Source of the DNA: Proales similis
Lineage: Eukaryota > Rotifera > Eurotatoria > Ploima > Proalidae
DNA length: 64,000 bases
Direction of reading: 5' to 3'
NCBI GenBank assembly: GCA_019059635.1
Contig: JAGVRJ010000003.1
Location: 310,001 to 374,000, forward strand
Of this stretch, positions 1 through 10,162 are shown piece by piece. The position numbers were made by a program, and so were the translations under genes. Below the pieces are notes generated by a model, which was not told where the DNA came from, did no database searches, and saw nothing but the letters and a program-made list of their open reading frames with translations. The number at the start of each line of letters is the position of its first letter. Position 1 is the first letter of the stretch.

Positions 1-244
1 AATCATGATTCGCAGTTGCTTTTCCAATTTCTGCTGAGCCTGGTCGACCGGCTGGCCGCTTGACCAGCTATCTGGCTCGTTCGGGCTTTTGATTCCAACG
101 TCGGACGCCAGATCTGTTTATGAAAATGCTCAAATCGACTAGCAGAGAGAGAGAGAGCGAAGGATGCGAGTGTCTACCGCCGGGGGCGATGGCCAGGGCG
201 ATGCTGATGAGCGCGACGAGCATTTGATCGGCTTTGAAAATCAT
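1..244 (-). CDS. 5' part of a secreted protein gene, cut by the left edge
   Basis: Two exons are visible, 178..244 and <1..113, joined by a 64-bp GT-AG intron in phase 1. Exon 1 begins with ATG at 244 and encodes a hydrophobic leader rich in Ala, Leu and Ile (residues about 8-20), which looks like a signal peptide. The second exon stays open to the window edge and encodes a polar stretch rich in Gln, Ser, Asp and Lys with no cysteine so far. I do not recognise the family; a secreted peptide precursor is possible but not shown. The support is the ATG, leader, matching splice phases and open frame. The 3' end lies outside the window. Confidence 0.5.
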
Positions 245-492
245 GTTCGATGTTTTAGTTCTTAAAAACTTGTTTGCTCGATCAGAACGATTAGAGCAGC
301 TTTAATTGACAAGCAGTGCGTCTCATCATTCCCATTTGTTGTGGTGCGCTCCTCGTTCGAGCTCTTCAATCGACTTGACTTGGCTCAGCTTATTAGCTTG
401 GGAGTGTGTGTGTTGATCGTTTGGTTTTGCGTTTTATTTCACAAAATACGAACGTTTGAGACGAACAAACTGGGAAAAGGGATTGTTTAAGC
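245..492. other. Short intergenic gap
   Basis: This lies between the start of the left-edge gene and the stop of the rhodanese gene. It should hold the promoter of the former and the 3' UTR of the latter. I see no further coding exon in it. Confidence 0.4.
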
Positions 493-2430
493 TTAGAAGA
501 GAGACAAAGTGAATAGGAAAACGGAGAAAAGAGAAGAAGAGACTAAAAGCGTCGAATGGTTGAGTGGTGAGTGAGAATTACGACTTGTGACCATGTCGAA
601 CTGTTTTTTGTGATACGAGCTGGTGGTCCAAGCCGAATACCAGCCAGCAGTTGGAGTAGCAGGCTGTCGCGAAGGCCAAGTGGCCACCGACTGAGCTGTT
701 GGCATCGTTTGAGTTGTCCTCGAAGAGATCGGAGGTTTGGTGGCGCGACTTGAGCTCGGCCTTTCTGTTGCAATAATGGTCTGAGGAGACGGGCTCAAGG
801 GTGACGTATAGTTGGCGACAGTTTGATCGGCTTTTTCGTCCACTGTGCTGGTGCTAAATGGCGCCTCTTTCATTTCAATTGTGTCCGGCTCACTGCTCGG
901 TCCAATTTGCAGCGCATTGGTGGGATCAGAGCTCCATTCAAGCCAGCCGCCGTCGTACATCGATATCTTGTACAAGCCCATTAGCTCGGCGTAGAACAGA
1001 ACCTCGGAGGCGCGCCAGCCATCGCTCGAGTAAAATATGAGATGCTTGAACTTGTAGTCAATGCCGAGCTCGTCCCACATTTTCAATATCTCGACGCCAG
1101 AGCGCATGGTCAGATCTGGATTGCGGTAATACTCGAGATTGCGCGCACTCGAGCCGGCCTTGCCCCAAAGGCTGGTCGGAATTTTGCCCTTTGTCTGAAT
1201 GCCGTCTTTGCCGCTGCTCTCGCCGACGTGCTCTTCGTATGTTCGAATGTCGACCAGGACGTAATGCTCGGAGAAGAGCTCGTAGTTTTTTATGATGTCG
1301 GCCACGTAGTCGCGGCTCACAATGTAATTGATTGGCGAACGGGCGTTCAGGGACTGCTGCTCGAGTTGGATCACTTTGCTGGGCACGTCATGGGTGATGG
1401 CCACAGTTCGACTTGTGTACTGCTCAATCGGATAGTTGTTGAGGAGCCACGAGCGAAAGCCGCCATTCAGAACATGAACACTACGAACGCCCATCCATTT
1501 CATGACCACGGCTGCCCTGAACGAGGCCATCGGATCGGGGTTGCCATACAGAATTACCATCTTGGTATTGTTGGCTTGAATGCCGTAGCTGAGCAAGAGC
1601 TCGGCAATCTCGCGTCTGCTCTTTACTTGACCGTTCTCAGTCTCGAGCTCGTCTGTGTTGAGATGAACCGCGCTCGGAATGTGCGAGTGGTCGTAGTAGC
1701 GATCGGGCTCACCTTGGCTAACGTCAATAACCACGCACTCGGCTATTGGACGAGTATTGATCACATACGTGTCGTTGAACGGATGCAGAATGGCGTAGAG
1801 CGCATCGGCCGATATGAGCATGTCGTAGAACGGCTCTTGAAAAAAGAGCGGATCGGCCATGTCTTGGCGTCGTTGCTGCTCGTTCAGCTTGACGCCAATC
1901 TCCTCCTCTTCTATCTGGCACAAGTACAGCGAGCTCAGAGTGAAATGCTGCATCAGATAATTCTTCGCCTTCTCCACCCGGCTCTTCTGAGTGTCGTAGA
2001 GAATCACGGGCGCCTGCGGCTCATTGGTCTGATTAATGGCGCGTAGACCGAAGCGTTCACTCAGCAGCTGGTTGAGCATGCTCGCCTCAAACAAATGAAT
2101 CCAATCGGCGTTGAAGTTGTGCGCGTTGCTGATGCGGCCGTTTTTCGAATCGTACAGTCCGACCAGAGCGGTCAAGTTTGCCGTGTTGGAGATCGACTTC
2201 CATCCGTTGTACTGGTTCGAGTCGCGCGTGTCCAATATCAAATAGGGCACTTGGCTCGCTTGACCGTTCAAATAGACGATGAACTCAATCATGTCCTTTG
2301 AGCTAATCCATTTTACTTGGACGCTCGACTCCAGCTCGTTGTTTTCTTTGCCACTGGCTGTGGCCGACGAGATCGATTGCACTGCGAGTAGAAAAATGGC
2401 ACTCGCGACTACTAGGCCTTGGGTGCTCAT
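493..2430 (-). CDS. Secreted or GPI-anchored protein with three degenerate rhodanese domains
   Basis: A single-exon gene of 645 aa. Residues 1-25 form a signal peptide. Three rhodanese-like domains follow, at about 60-175, 215-345 and 375-510. The third ends in the block YSSDGWRASE followed by YDGGWLEW, the layout of the rhodanese active-site loop, but the catalytic Cys of C-x-x-G-x-R is replaced by Ser near residue 467. The second domain's loop (GNPDPMASFR) also lacks Cys, so sulfur transfer by these loops is unlikely. A Ser/Thr/Pro-rich linker (about 525-610) leads to a hydrophobic C-terminal tail, as expected for a GPI signal or a short membrane anchor. Rhodaneses normally move sulfane sulfur to cyanide or thiols inside cells or mitochondria; here a binding or structural role at the cell surface is inferred. 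The third-domain motif recalls bacterial rhodaneses. Single-exon structure alone does not show transfer, because other genes here are also intronless. Confidence 0.85.
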   Translation of the reverse strand: MSTQGLVVASAIFLLAVQSISSATASGKENNELESSVQVKWISSKDMIEFIVYLNGQASQVPYLILDTRDSNQYNGWKSISNTANLTALVGLYDSKNGRISNAHNFNADWIHLFEASMLNQLLSERFGLRAINQTNEPQAPVILYDTQKSRVEKAKNYLMQHFTLSSLYLCQIEEEEIGVKLNEQQRRQDMADPLFFQEPFYDMLISADALYAILHPFNDTYVINTRPIAECVVIDVSQGEPDRYYDHSHIPSAVHLNTDELETENGQVKSRREIAELLLSYGIQANNTKMVILYGNPDPMASFRAAVVMKWMGVRSVHVLNGGFRSWLLNNYPIEQYTSRTVAITHDVPSKVIQLEQQSLNARSPINYIVSRDYVADIIKNYELFSEHYVLVDIRTYEEHVGESSGKDGIQTKGKIPTSLWGKAGSSARNLEYYRNPDLTMRSGVEILKMWDELGIDYKFKHLIFYSSDGWRASEVLFYAELMGLYKISMYDGGWLEWSSDPTNALQIGPSSEPDTIEMKEAPFSTSTVDEKADQTVANYTSPLSPSPQTIIATERPSSSRATKPPISSRTTQTMPTAQSVATWPSRQPATPTAGWYSAWTTSSYHKKQFDMVTSRNSHSPLNHSTLLVSSSLFSVFLFTLSLF

Positions 2431-3759
2431 TTTCGTTTATTTCCCTTCTTTCTCTCACTCTCTCTCTCTCTCGCTTTTCCTTTGGAGGCTTCTAAATGAG
2501 CACAAATTGGCAGATTAAAAATGAGAGCAAAATGCGGCAAGATCGTAAAAGACGAAGGAAAAATGCGACGGTCAGCGCTAGTCGGTCAGTGGATAAGGCA
2601 GTCAACCTCTTAATTCGCTCACATAGAACGCTCCTAAGCCCGGCGACAATTAGTCCTAAGCGCGCGCGCGTGTGGCCGGCTTAGTCGACAAATGACGCCG
2701 CTTAAGCAGAGTATGCTACTAAACATGACATCACTGCGCCTAATTCAGCTCGTCATCATGTTTTCGTTGCTTTGGCTGCGGATTTCTCACAACTTTGGCT
2801 TTTTTCAACAGACTTGGCTCATTTCGCGATCCATGGTCTATAATTTACGTGCCAAGTGACTGCCAGCTGAGCTACAGAGGAGAATAGCGAGCGAGAACGA
2901 GAACCGATAGAACGCGCCGCACTGCTCGCCGAGTTCAGTCATTAGAAAAGAGAAATGAAAACGTAAGCAAATGACGAGCGCCAAATTGAATCGAGAGTAA
3001 AAGCCTTAAATAAATAGGACAAGGCAAGCATTTCAGGCAGGCGCTCATTTCCTTGCGGGACGGGCGGATGGTAAAAAGCGAGCGTTGATATACAAAGATG
3101 GAGAAGAGTAGGAGAGAGAAAAAAAAAGCCCAAAAACTTCGAGCGTCTAAGAAAGGTATTTCTCCTGGTCCCAATCGCTTTGTTTACCCGTTGTCGTCTC
3201 CATCCTAGTGGCCGTCGTCGTCATTTTCTCTCTTCCTCTGTCTCCGCTCAATTTTTCCCTCTGCGCTTGCATATTTCGCATACAAGTCATGCGTGCCATT
3301 TCAGTTATGTGTCCGCTCGCCAAACCCCCTCTCTCTCTCTCTCTCTCAGCAGCACCTTTGCTCGAGCAAATTCAAAAACATTTAGAAGCGGATATTGCGT
3401 AACCAAACACGCGCGCGCGCGCGCCTTAATTGAATGCGAAGCGAAGGCGACCAGCTGGTCGGCTTTTGCGTTCTTTGAACCATTGTGACGACAATGGACG
3501 ACGAGATCCACCTCGAGCGAAGAGAGAGCGCGCAGATTGAGCGTGTCTTAAGTTAAATTAGGAAGAATGAAAAAGACGGCGTGGGGCTAATCCATCGCGG
3601 ATTTAGAACAGCTTAAATCGAGTCATTCGGCGAGGATTTGACTTGTTCTGGTCGAACAAAATTTTATTCATGATAGTTGAGAGTCATGTTTGTAAAAGCA
3701 GCAGGGCATTAGAGGGTGCGAGTTGGACACAAAAAACATCTAAAAGTTGATGTAGACGA
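2431..3759. other. Intergenic region upstream of the rhodanese gene
   Basis: No supported gene. A GA-rich tract in the sense of the rhodanese gene lies at about 2455-2475, right before its ATG. An alternating GC run sits at about 3411-3423. Short ORFs here are low-complexity and lack family features. The left part is probably the rhodanese promoter and the right part the 3' UTR of the next minus-strand gene. Confidence 0.4.
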
Positions 3760-3760
3760 T

Positions 3761-4297
3761 CTATTTGGTGCCAGAGCTACCAGCACATCCATTTGTGGAG
3801 CGGATTTCCTGTTTGCACGTTTTGGAATTAGAATTGGCAAATTTCGACCTGCGAGTTTTTAATTTACCGTTCATGGTTCCGCATGCGGCCTTCTTGCTGT
3901 TGCGGTGTAAGCGCTTCTCGACTTGGCCAACGTATTCGGTCATGAATCGATTGAACAGGTCCTTGTCTATGGGCAGGGTGTTGTAGAGCGAGCTCTTGCC
4001 CATTATGGTCATCAGTGCGTTTCGGTATTCGTTTAGATTCGAATGCGCATACTATAAAGTCTTGTTTGAAGGTTCTGAAGTGGAGAGATGCGATCAAGTG
4101 CAGTCTACCTTGCGTCCTCGACTAAGCTCCGGAAATGTGGCCTCGAGCAGCAACAAGTCTGGCTCGCTGATTTCAAACTCAGTCGGCTTCTGCGACAATT
4201 GCTCTTCAATTGCTTCGCGCAGACTTAGCTCCTTTGCACTGGTCGTTTGCAGCAAACAGATGCCGCTCAGTGCAATAAACAGAAATGTCTTGATCAT
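3761..4297 (-). CDS. Small secreted basic protein or peptide precursor
   Basis: Two exons, 4109..4297 and 3761..4051, with a 57-bp phase-0 GT-AG intron; 159 aa. The start chosen is the Met at 4297, because it opens directly into a strong signal peptide (MIKTFLFIALSGICLLQ). After an acidic stretch (residues about 20-55) comes the dibasic sequence RGRK, then a segment without cysteines. The C-terminal 50 residues are very basic (KR, KK, RR, RSK) with three cysteines. The layout of leader, acidic pro-region, dibasic site and basic C-terminus suits a processed neuropeptide or growth-factor-like precursor. I cannot place it in a named family. A TATAAAT box about 130 bp upstream of the ATG supports a real promoter. 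Confidence 0.6.
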
Positions 4298-4422
4298 TCT
4301 CAAACGAACTTCTAGTTCAATACTGCTCTCTCTGTTCTGTTCTAACAAATTAAAGTGTTCGATTGAGAAAATCTAACAGCCCTGGTGAAATTGAACGAAA
4401 TTAAATTTGCAGATGCGCTCGA

Positions 4423-4429
4423 ATTTATA
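4423..4429 (-). promoter_or_regulatory. TATA box for the small secreted protein
   Basis: On the minus strand this reads TATAAAT inside CCCTATAAATTC, about 126-132 bp upstream of the ATG at 4297. A TATA box fits a small secreted, probably tissue-specific gene. No transcript start is visible from sequence alone. Confidence 0.4.
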
Positions 4430-5836
4430 GGGTCGGCCAAAAGCGCTTGTGCCAGGTTTCTTGCAACACAACCGTCGGCAGCGAGAGACCGCCCACTTAA
4501 GCAGCACACGCTTGGCCATGGCATCATGGAAAAGAGATTTCTTTCAATTTTAGCTTGAAGGCCTTCTCTTAGGTGGCAGGGTTTATTTCATGACAATGCT
4601 GTTTGGCCAAAATGCGGATGCTGGTCCAGACTAAATGCGTTTTTGGCACGAAATTTGCTTTCAAGACACAGATGATTAGCAAACGCCCCCGGTCGCTTTC
4701 GGGCTATTGTCACTGATTCGTTCAACCAGCGACCACCTTTCCCTGTCGGCTGATTAACCGGTATTTAGTTTCATGTCTCCTGGTAGTATTTTAATAACCT
4801 GAAAACGACGCGTGAAGCCGCCAGCTCGTGATGAGAGCTTTGCTGAACAAAACCTGCTGCACTCGATATGGTCTGTTTGTCGTCGCAGCACCTACCCACT
4901 CGGCAAGCGCAAGGAATTTGAAAACAAAGCGCAGGAAGTTGAAAATAAATTCTCGCTTTTTCTCTAGTTCGTAAACGAATTGGCAGAAGCGTGTGCGATT
5001 GAAAGATCAATGTGGCGAACAATGAAAAGCGAAACGTATTCGCCCGGCTCAGGCAATATCGGCGAGATATTTATAACACACATTTCCGGTTAGGAGAACA
5101 GCTCGATACGGTGCAGTGAAGACAAGCTGGATTAGAATGGATTTGAAATGAGTGAATTTAATTAGTGCTATCGACGCGTCAATGTGTGTTGGCGGGCTAA
5201 GCCCAGTTGATTTGGCGTCTCGATTTCTTCATTTAGCCAAGCGAAAATCAATTTAGGAAATGAAGAATCGGAGAGAAAAAAAATTTAATTATTTCAATCA
5301 GACTGTTGAGCAGAGTGAAGCGTGAACAATAAATGCTGGTTTTGACCAGAGCGGGCTGCTGAATGAACGAAGCCTTCGCTTGTTCAGGATCACCATGAGA
5401 GAGACCTAGAGATAGAGATTAAGGAAAAGAAGGAGAGGCAGACAGACAGAGAAAAGGCAAAAATAAATTAATTTACGGGCAACCAAGCAAATTAAAGCGA
5501 GCGAGCAAGAACCGGAAGAGATTGAAAAGTTAGACGTCAGTTGAGCAGAGGCGCCAACGAACAAGGCAATTAACAAGTGCAGATTAAGAATGACGCAACC
5601 AATTCATCGTTTCTTCGGTGATTTTGAGTCGACGAGTCCACAATTGCGTGTGAGCAATTTTGAACCGATAGAGATGAGCCTACGCAAGCCGATCAAGTTC
5701 TTAGAGAGCAAACACATTGTCGCTGCTTTATTGCTTTAAATAGAACCAAAAGAGAAAAGGCAGTAAAATTCGATTTTCGCGCGATGAGCAATCAAAGATA
5801 AATAGTTTAGAGGCGGCAGATGCGGATGTAAGGCGT
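4430..5836. other. Intergenic region without a recognised gene
   Basis: About 1.4 kb between the secreted-protein promoter and the stop of the SH3 adaptor. It contains purine-rich GAGA stretches (about 5400-5460) and scattered AT-rich words. I find no ORF with family features, signal peptide or paired splice sites. Confidence 0.35.
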
Positions 5837-6982
5837 TTACAGCCTGACGACGTGCGTGCGTGGTATGAAGCCTTGCAGATGCTTGCTCACGTTCTCGTAG
5901 CAGCAGTTTCGACTCCGCTTGTAAAGACGCACATAAATCCACTCGCTGTTTGCTTGGCTCGAAAATGACTTGTCCTTGATCAAGTAAACCAAGTCGTTTG
6001 TATGCACGGTCAAGTCGTCTTTGAAATCTGCTTCGTAGGCTTGTGTCACCCGGTAGATCGCCTTCTCTGCCACTTTTCCTTCGCTTTCTTTTCGCCGGCT
6101 CTGACACGACATGAGAATGTCGTAGTGATTATTGCACTCGTCGGTCGCCGATCGGCCAGCCATGCATTCGTTTAGCTGCTCGTATTGATCGCCGCCGTCC
6201 AAGTTGGCGTAAACGTGCTCGGACCGTTGCTGCTCTGATCGTGTGTGTGGTCTAGTCGCCGGCCCTGCTCGCTCTTGGTTCGTATCTGCTTCGTTAAGAC
6301 TCGAATAAATGTGCTCTGTTTCAACCGGCTTGTTTTTGTGGCTTTGGCGTTCTGAGGATCTCTTTGGTCTGTTGACGCAGTTCATGGATATTTGAAACGG
6401 CTCGCAGCATTTGGCCGGCACGTAGCCGATCAGATCGGCGGCCGTTTTCACATACAGCCACTTGTTGTTATCGCATATGAACAGGGCGTTTATGGCGCTT
6501 CCCTTTTCCACGCTAATCTTGTTCAGTGACTGGCTGTTGGGTCGGAAAGACTTGACGATCATCATCGGTATATGGGCAAAGTTCTTCTCGTTCAGATTTG
6601 AGCGGAAATAGTTCAAACGGGCGGTGCGCAACTTGTTCATCAGCTCTGCCAGCCGGTGGGTTCGTGCGAGGCAATTGGCACACGCGCATATTGAATTGGC
6701 CGCTTTCTTCGATTGTCCTCGCGCATACAACTCCGAGTCGAGGCCACTGTCAGGCTCCGACTTCACTCGTCTGTTTAGCTCCTCGGAGCTGTACGACTCG
6801 CCCGAGTCGCAGCTGTTCGAGCGGCGTCTCTCCTCGCCGCGTCGTTTTGCCTTTCCTGACGATGGCCGAGCAGCTTCGTTCGCCTTGCGCTTTGCCGATT
6901 TCGGAGTCACGAACGGCGAGCAGTTGGTCTGCTGAAAGAGCGGATTGAGCTGCTGAAACAAGCTCTTGATGTGTTGTGACAT
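5837..6982 (-). CDS. Adaptor with two SH3 domains and Tyr-based motifs
   Basis: Single exon, 381 aa. The N-terminal third is basic and serine-rich with KRK and KAKRR clusters that could be nuclear localisation signals. A CACANC cysteine cluster follows at about residue 100. The first SH3 domain is at about 140-197 (ending in YVPAKCCEPF) and the second at about 308-381 (starting YRVTQAYEADF and ending with a GFIP strand). Between them lie EHIYSSL and EHVYANL, both of the D/E-x-x-Y-x-x-L type, and a third candidate NHYDIL, suggesting phosphotyrosine docking sites. The arrangement resembles multi-SH3 adaptors such as Dlish/Vamana, but I cannot assign orthology. It has no kinase or other enzyme domain. 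It likely acts as a cytoplasmic scaffold. Confidence 0.75.
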   Translation of the reverse strand: MSQHIKSLFQQLNPLFQQTNCSPFVTPKSAKRKANEAARPSSGKAKRRGEERRRSNSCDSGESYSSEELNRRVKSEPDSGLDSELYARGQSKKAANSICACANCLARTHRLAELMNKLRTARLNYFRSNLNEKNFAHIPMMIVKSFRPNSQSLNKISVEKGSAINALFICDNNKWLYVKTAADLIGYVPAKCCEPFQISMNCVNRPKRSSERQSHKNKPVETEHIYSSLNEADTNQERAGPATRPHTRSEQQRSEHVYANLDGGDQYEQLNECMAGRSATDECNNHYDILMSCQSRRKESEGKVAEKAIYRVTQAYEADFKDDLTVHTNDLVYLIKDKSFSSQANSEWIYVRLYKRSRNCCYENVSKHLQGFIPRTHVVRL

Positions 6983-9900
6983 GTCCAGCGCAATAAATGT
7001 CTCTCTTTTCTAAATCAAAAGAGTCTAATTAAGTAGGAGCAAGAAGAGAGGAGAGAAGATGGGCGATGGTGGTGGCGACGGCGGCGTCTGGTTTGTTGTT
7101 CGGCCTCTCCAACAAACCGCTTTCATGTGTCTGTAGAGCTGGCGTTCAAATCCGTAAAGAAAATACGTGAAGAGGCCAGCCTCTGTACACTGTGTGGCCT
7201 TTCTTGGCGTGTTTGAAGCCTCGACTGGCTCTAATGATTTTGTTTACACAAACAACTTTCGGCTGGCGGTCGACAATCACCTGTAGAGCGAGAAGCTGTA
7301 GTTGTGGCGGCACAAACCACACAACTCTTCTGTCCACCGACGCCAATAATCAAATAAAAGCGAAAAGTGAAAAGCCAAGCAAAGTGACCAGAGCCGAGCC
7401 TCTTCTAATCCGAGACGACGGGCCGTGATGATGCGCACAAGTTTCTCTCTCTCTCACACACATGCACACAGAATGGCCAGCTAAAGAGTAGAATGGCTCA
7501 GTAAGCGGCGTGTGAGAGGTAAACAACCAGGCACATAGGAGCGGACGGATAAGCGGTAAAACACAAATGGCCCACTGCTAAGTTGTGCGTCACACCTTCA
7601 GTGGCGCACCCTCACACAATAGAGCGGGCCCCAAATGGGCACTAGAGGCAAATATGTGCGCGATTTCGTTCATCGAACCTTTTGGGGAATCGAATGGAAT
7701 TCGCTTGCTGTATATTCGAGTCTAAAGGCTCTAATGGCTTTTCAGGTGTACAAATGGAGTGATGAAAATGAAGACTAACTGTAAAATTTGTCGGCTCTGG
7801 TGAGGCCAGCGTACACTTAGATAAGATAGAAATTGACGATTATTAATTAACGCTCGACTGCGTTTACATCTTCCCTCTAATTACGCCGAGACGGACGCAT
7901 ACAGAGAGAGAGAGAGAAGAAGGAGGGCAGCAAACAACAAGAGCAACAAGTAATGTGACGAGAATGGACGCCGCCAGCGCGCATCGATCAAATGGAAAAG
8001 ATTGATTGAGCCGAGTGGAGGACAAGTTGCCTTGGATGCTCCATTAACTTCTCAGATTAATTGTCTGTCGGTCCAGTCTCCTCTAATTAAATGGTTGCGG
8101 AGATTTTCTTTTTCGGCGGCTCGACAACAATCTCCAAGACGCGAATGTGAGACCATACTCGCACGTTTAAGAGAGCAGCGATTCAGAGCGGCGTCCTGGC
8201 CGCGCATACAATTGCTCGTGAGGCGACGAGTGTGAGCTAGAATCAACGCCCCCATGTTCTCACAAGTGATGTAAACGGTCTGTCTGTCACGAGCCTGTAA
8301 ACGGCGGCTTATCGAACTTGTATTCTTCGTCTTGGTCTCCTTATTCTTCTGATGAATTCTCATTAAAATAGAACGATGAAGAAGAATCAGGAGAGGAATG
8401 AGCGGTAGTTTGTGTTTACTGCACGTCTTTTGCCGCCTCGAGAAGGCGAAAAATATTTCGCCTGTTGACTCAATTCTAATTTCTGAGCAAATATTTGCCT
8501 TTTGCTTGGACTGGCCTCTTTTATAGTTTGTCTGTGAGCAGGCCGGGCTTCTTGGCCGTGTCTAGGTGCCACCTGTTCTCTCGCTCTCTCTTTCCTGTTC
8601 CAATTGTGTGTGCGCATGCTCGTGACGAAATTAATTTTCGTTCTTCGACATTCAAACACATTTGTGCGGTTCGAATTGGATTCCAATTCTAATTAGAAAT
8701 AGAACACTCTGGTGACTTATGTAACCGAATCTAAGTGTCGCTTCGCTTGGCCGAGCTTGCGTAACTCACTAGTTTTTCAAATCAAGCGTGCCGAAGCCTG
8801 TGTCAGAATACGCTTTCGCTACTCCGCCCTATGGCCGCTGTCGCCGCTCTGTGGCGCCATTGTCCGAACGCGCTCGGCTGCAGATGAGCTTAAAACACCT
8901 GAGGCGAACGGCCGTTTCCTCCGCGAGTAATCCGAATTTTGCGCAATTTGACCGTCTGTCGCTTGTTGTCGCGGTCGCCTGTTCGTCTCGTTTCGTACTC
9001 TATGTAGCATTTTTATTCCAGAATCATAGTCACCGATGCCGCCGATGGGCTCAGCGTGTGGCCGTCGCGTCCAATATGAAAACTGGCCGCCAATTAAGCA
9101 GCGGCCGTTCTGATTGGTCCTTGTGCTCAATTCTCAAGTGGCCGTAGCGCACCGTTGTCCACCTCTCTTGCTAATGTGGCACGTAAATATTTGCTCGCGT
9201 GAGCCACTTCCGCTTAGATAAGTGCATCCGTTGCTGTAGCATGTGTGTGTGTGTCCATTCACTTGTTATTTTTTCCGGCATTGCTCAACACTCACTCACT
9301 TAGATTGTGTTTGTGTGCAATGAGAGTGAATGTGGAGAAAATGAAACGAGTCAGACTGGAATGTGTTGCTTGATTGCCCATGCCATTAGCTGCATTGTGT
9401 TTTACTCAATAGGAAGATAGCTAGAACAATGCAGATTGTAATCACATTCAGTAAATGACTCTTAAATTGCGAATTAAATGGACGGCGGCTTTGCACCCTC
9501 CGGGCGCTTTCCCTTACCGTCGATAAGAGACGAAAATATGCGCTGATTGAAGCGTTTGATAGGTTTTGCGCGTCTGCCTCGACTCGACAGCGTCATCGTG
9601 GTCGTCGAAGAGCGGCCGTGTTCGACCGTTGAGCTCGTGAGTGTTGACGTTACGCCGCTTGTCGTCGACATCTGGCAGCTGCTTCTTCGTCTCCTATTCT
9701 ATTGCTCTGGCGGCTTAATCTGTTGGCGCTTAAGATTAGCGTCTTACTGCGCCTCCTGAACAATTCCATGTCGCTCAAATTACTCGAAAAACGTCGTTCA
9801 GTTTTGATTTTCCCATTCCAACGTGTAATTAGCGCAAATGCTACCCATCCCCCGCCTTCTTCTCTCTCTCTCTCTAGCTCTCTTTGCCTTGTACTGGCCC

Positions 9901-10162
9901 GCGTGTCTCAAGTACCGCTGCCTCCTAAGCCACTTCTTATTCCTGTACATTCTTTCATTCGTTGGCAAACATTGCCAAGAGATTACCGCCGGCACATCTC
10001 TCGGCCTGAGCATTCATCAAGCAACCACCAACCGACTCATTGTTTTCGACTAGAGGCCAACGCCTTCGACTAGAAGAAAAGCATCCTTTCTCTCTCTCTC
10101 TCGCTCGTTTGTGCTATTCACTTTATCTTTGCTGATTTTTATTCACTGATGATGCGAAATGC
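6983..10162. other. 3.2-kb intergenic region
   Basis: It lies upstream of the SH3 gene and downstream of the ankyrin gene. Several CT/GA simple repeats occur (about 7441-7456, 7897-7920, 9861-9880, 10090-10103). No ORF here shows a recognisable domain. A 65-codon minus-strand ORF at 9474..9671 is Ser/Thr-rich and unconvincing. The region may hold regulatory DNA or non-coding transcripts. Confidence 0.35.

Noticed and set aside
1042-2046. 334-codon plus-strand ORF
   Set aside because: It is antisense to the rhodanese gene, which has a signal peptide and domains; the ORF has no family features.
9474-9671. 65-codon minus-strand ORF rich in Ser and Thr
   Set aside because: Low complexity; no family or splice evidence beyond an AG before the ATG.
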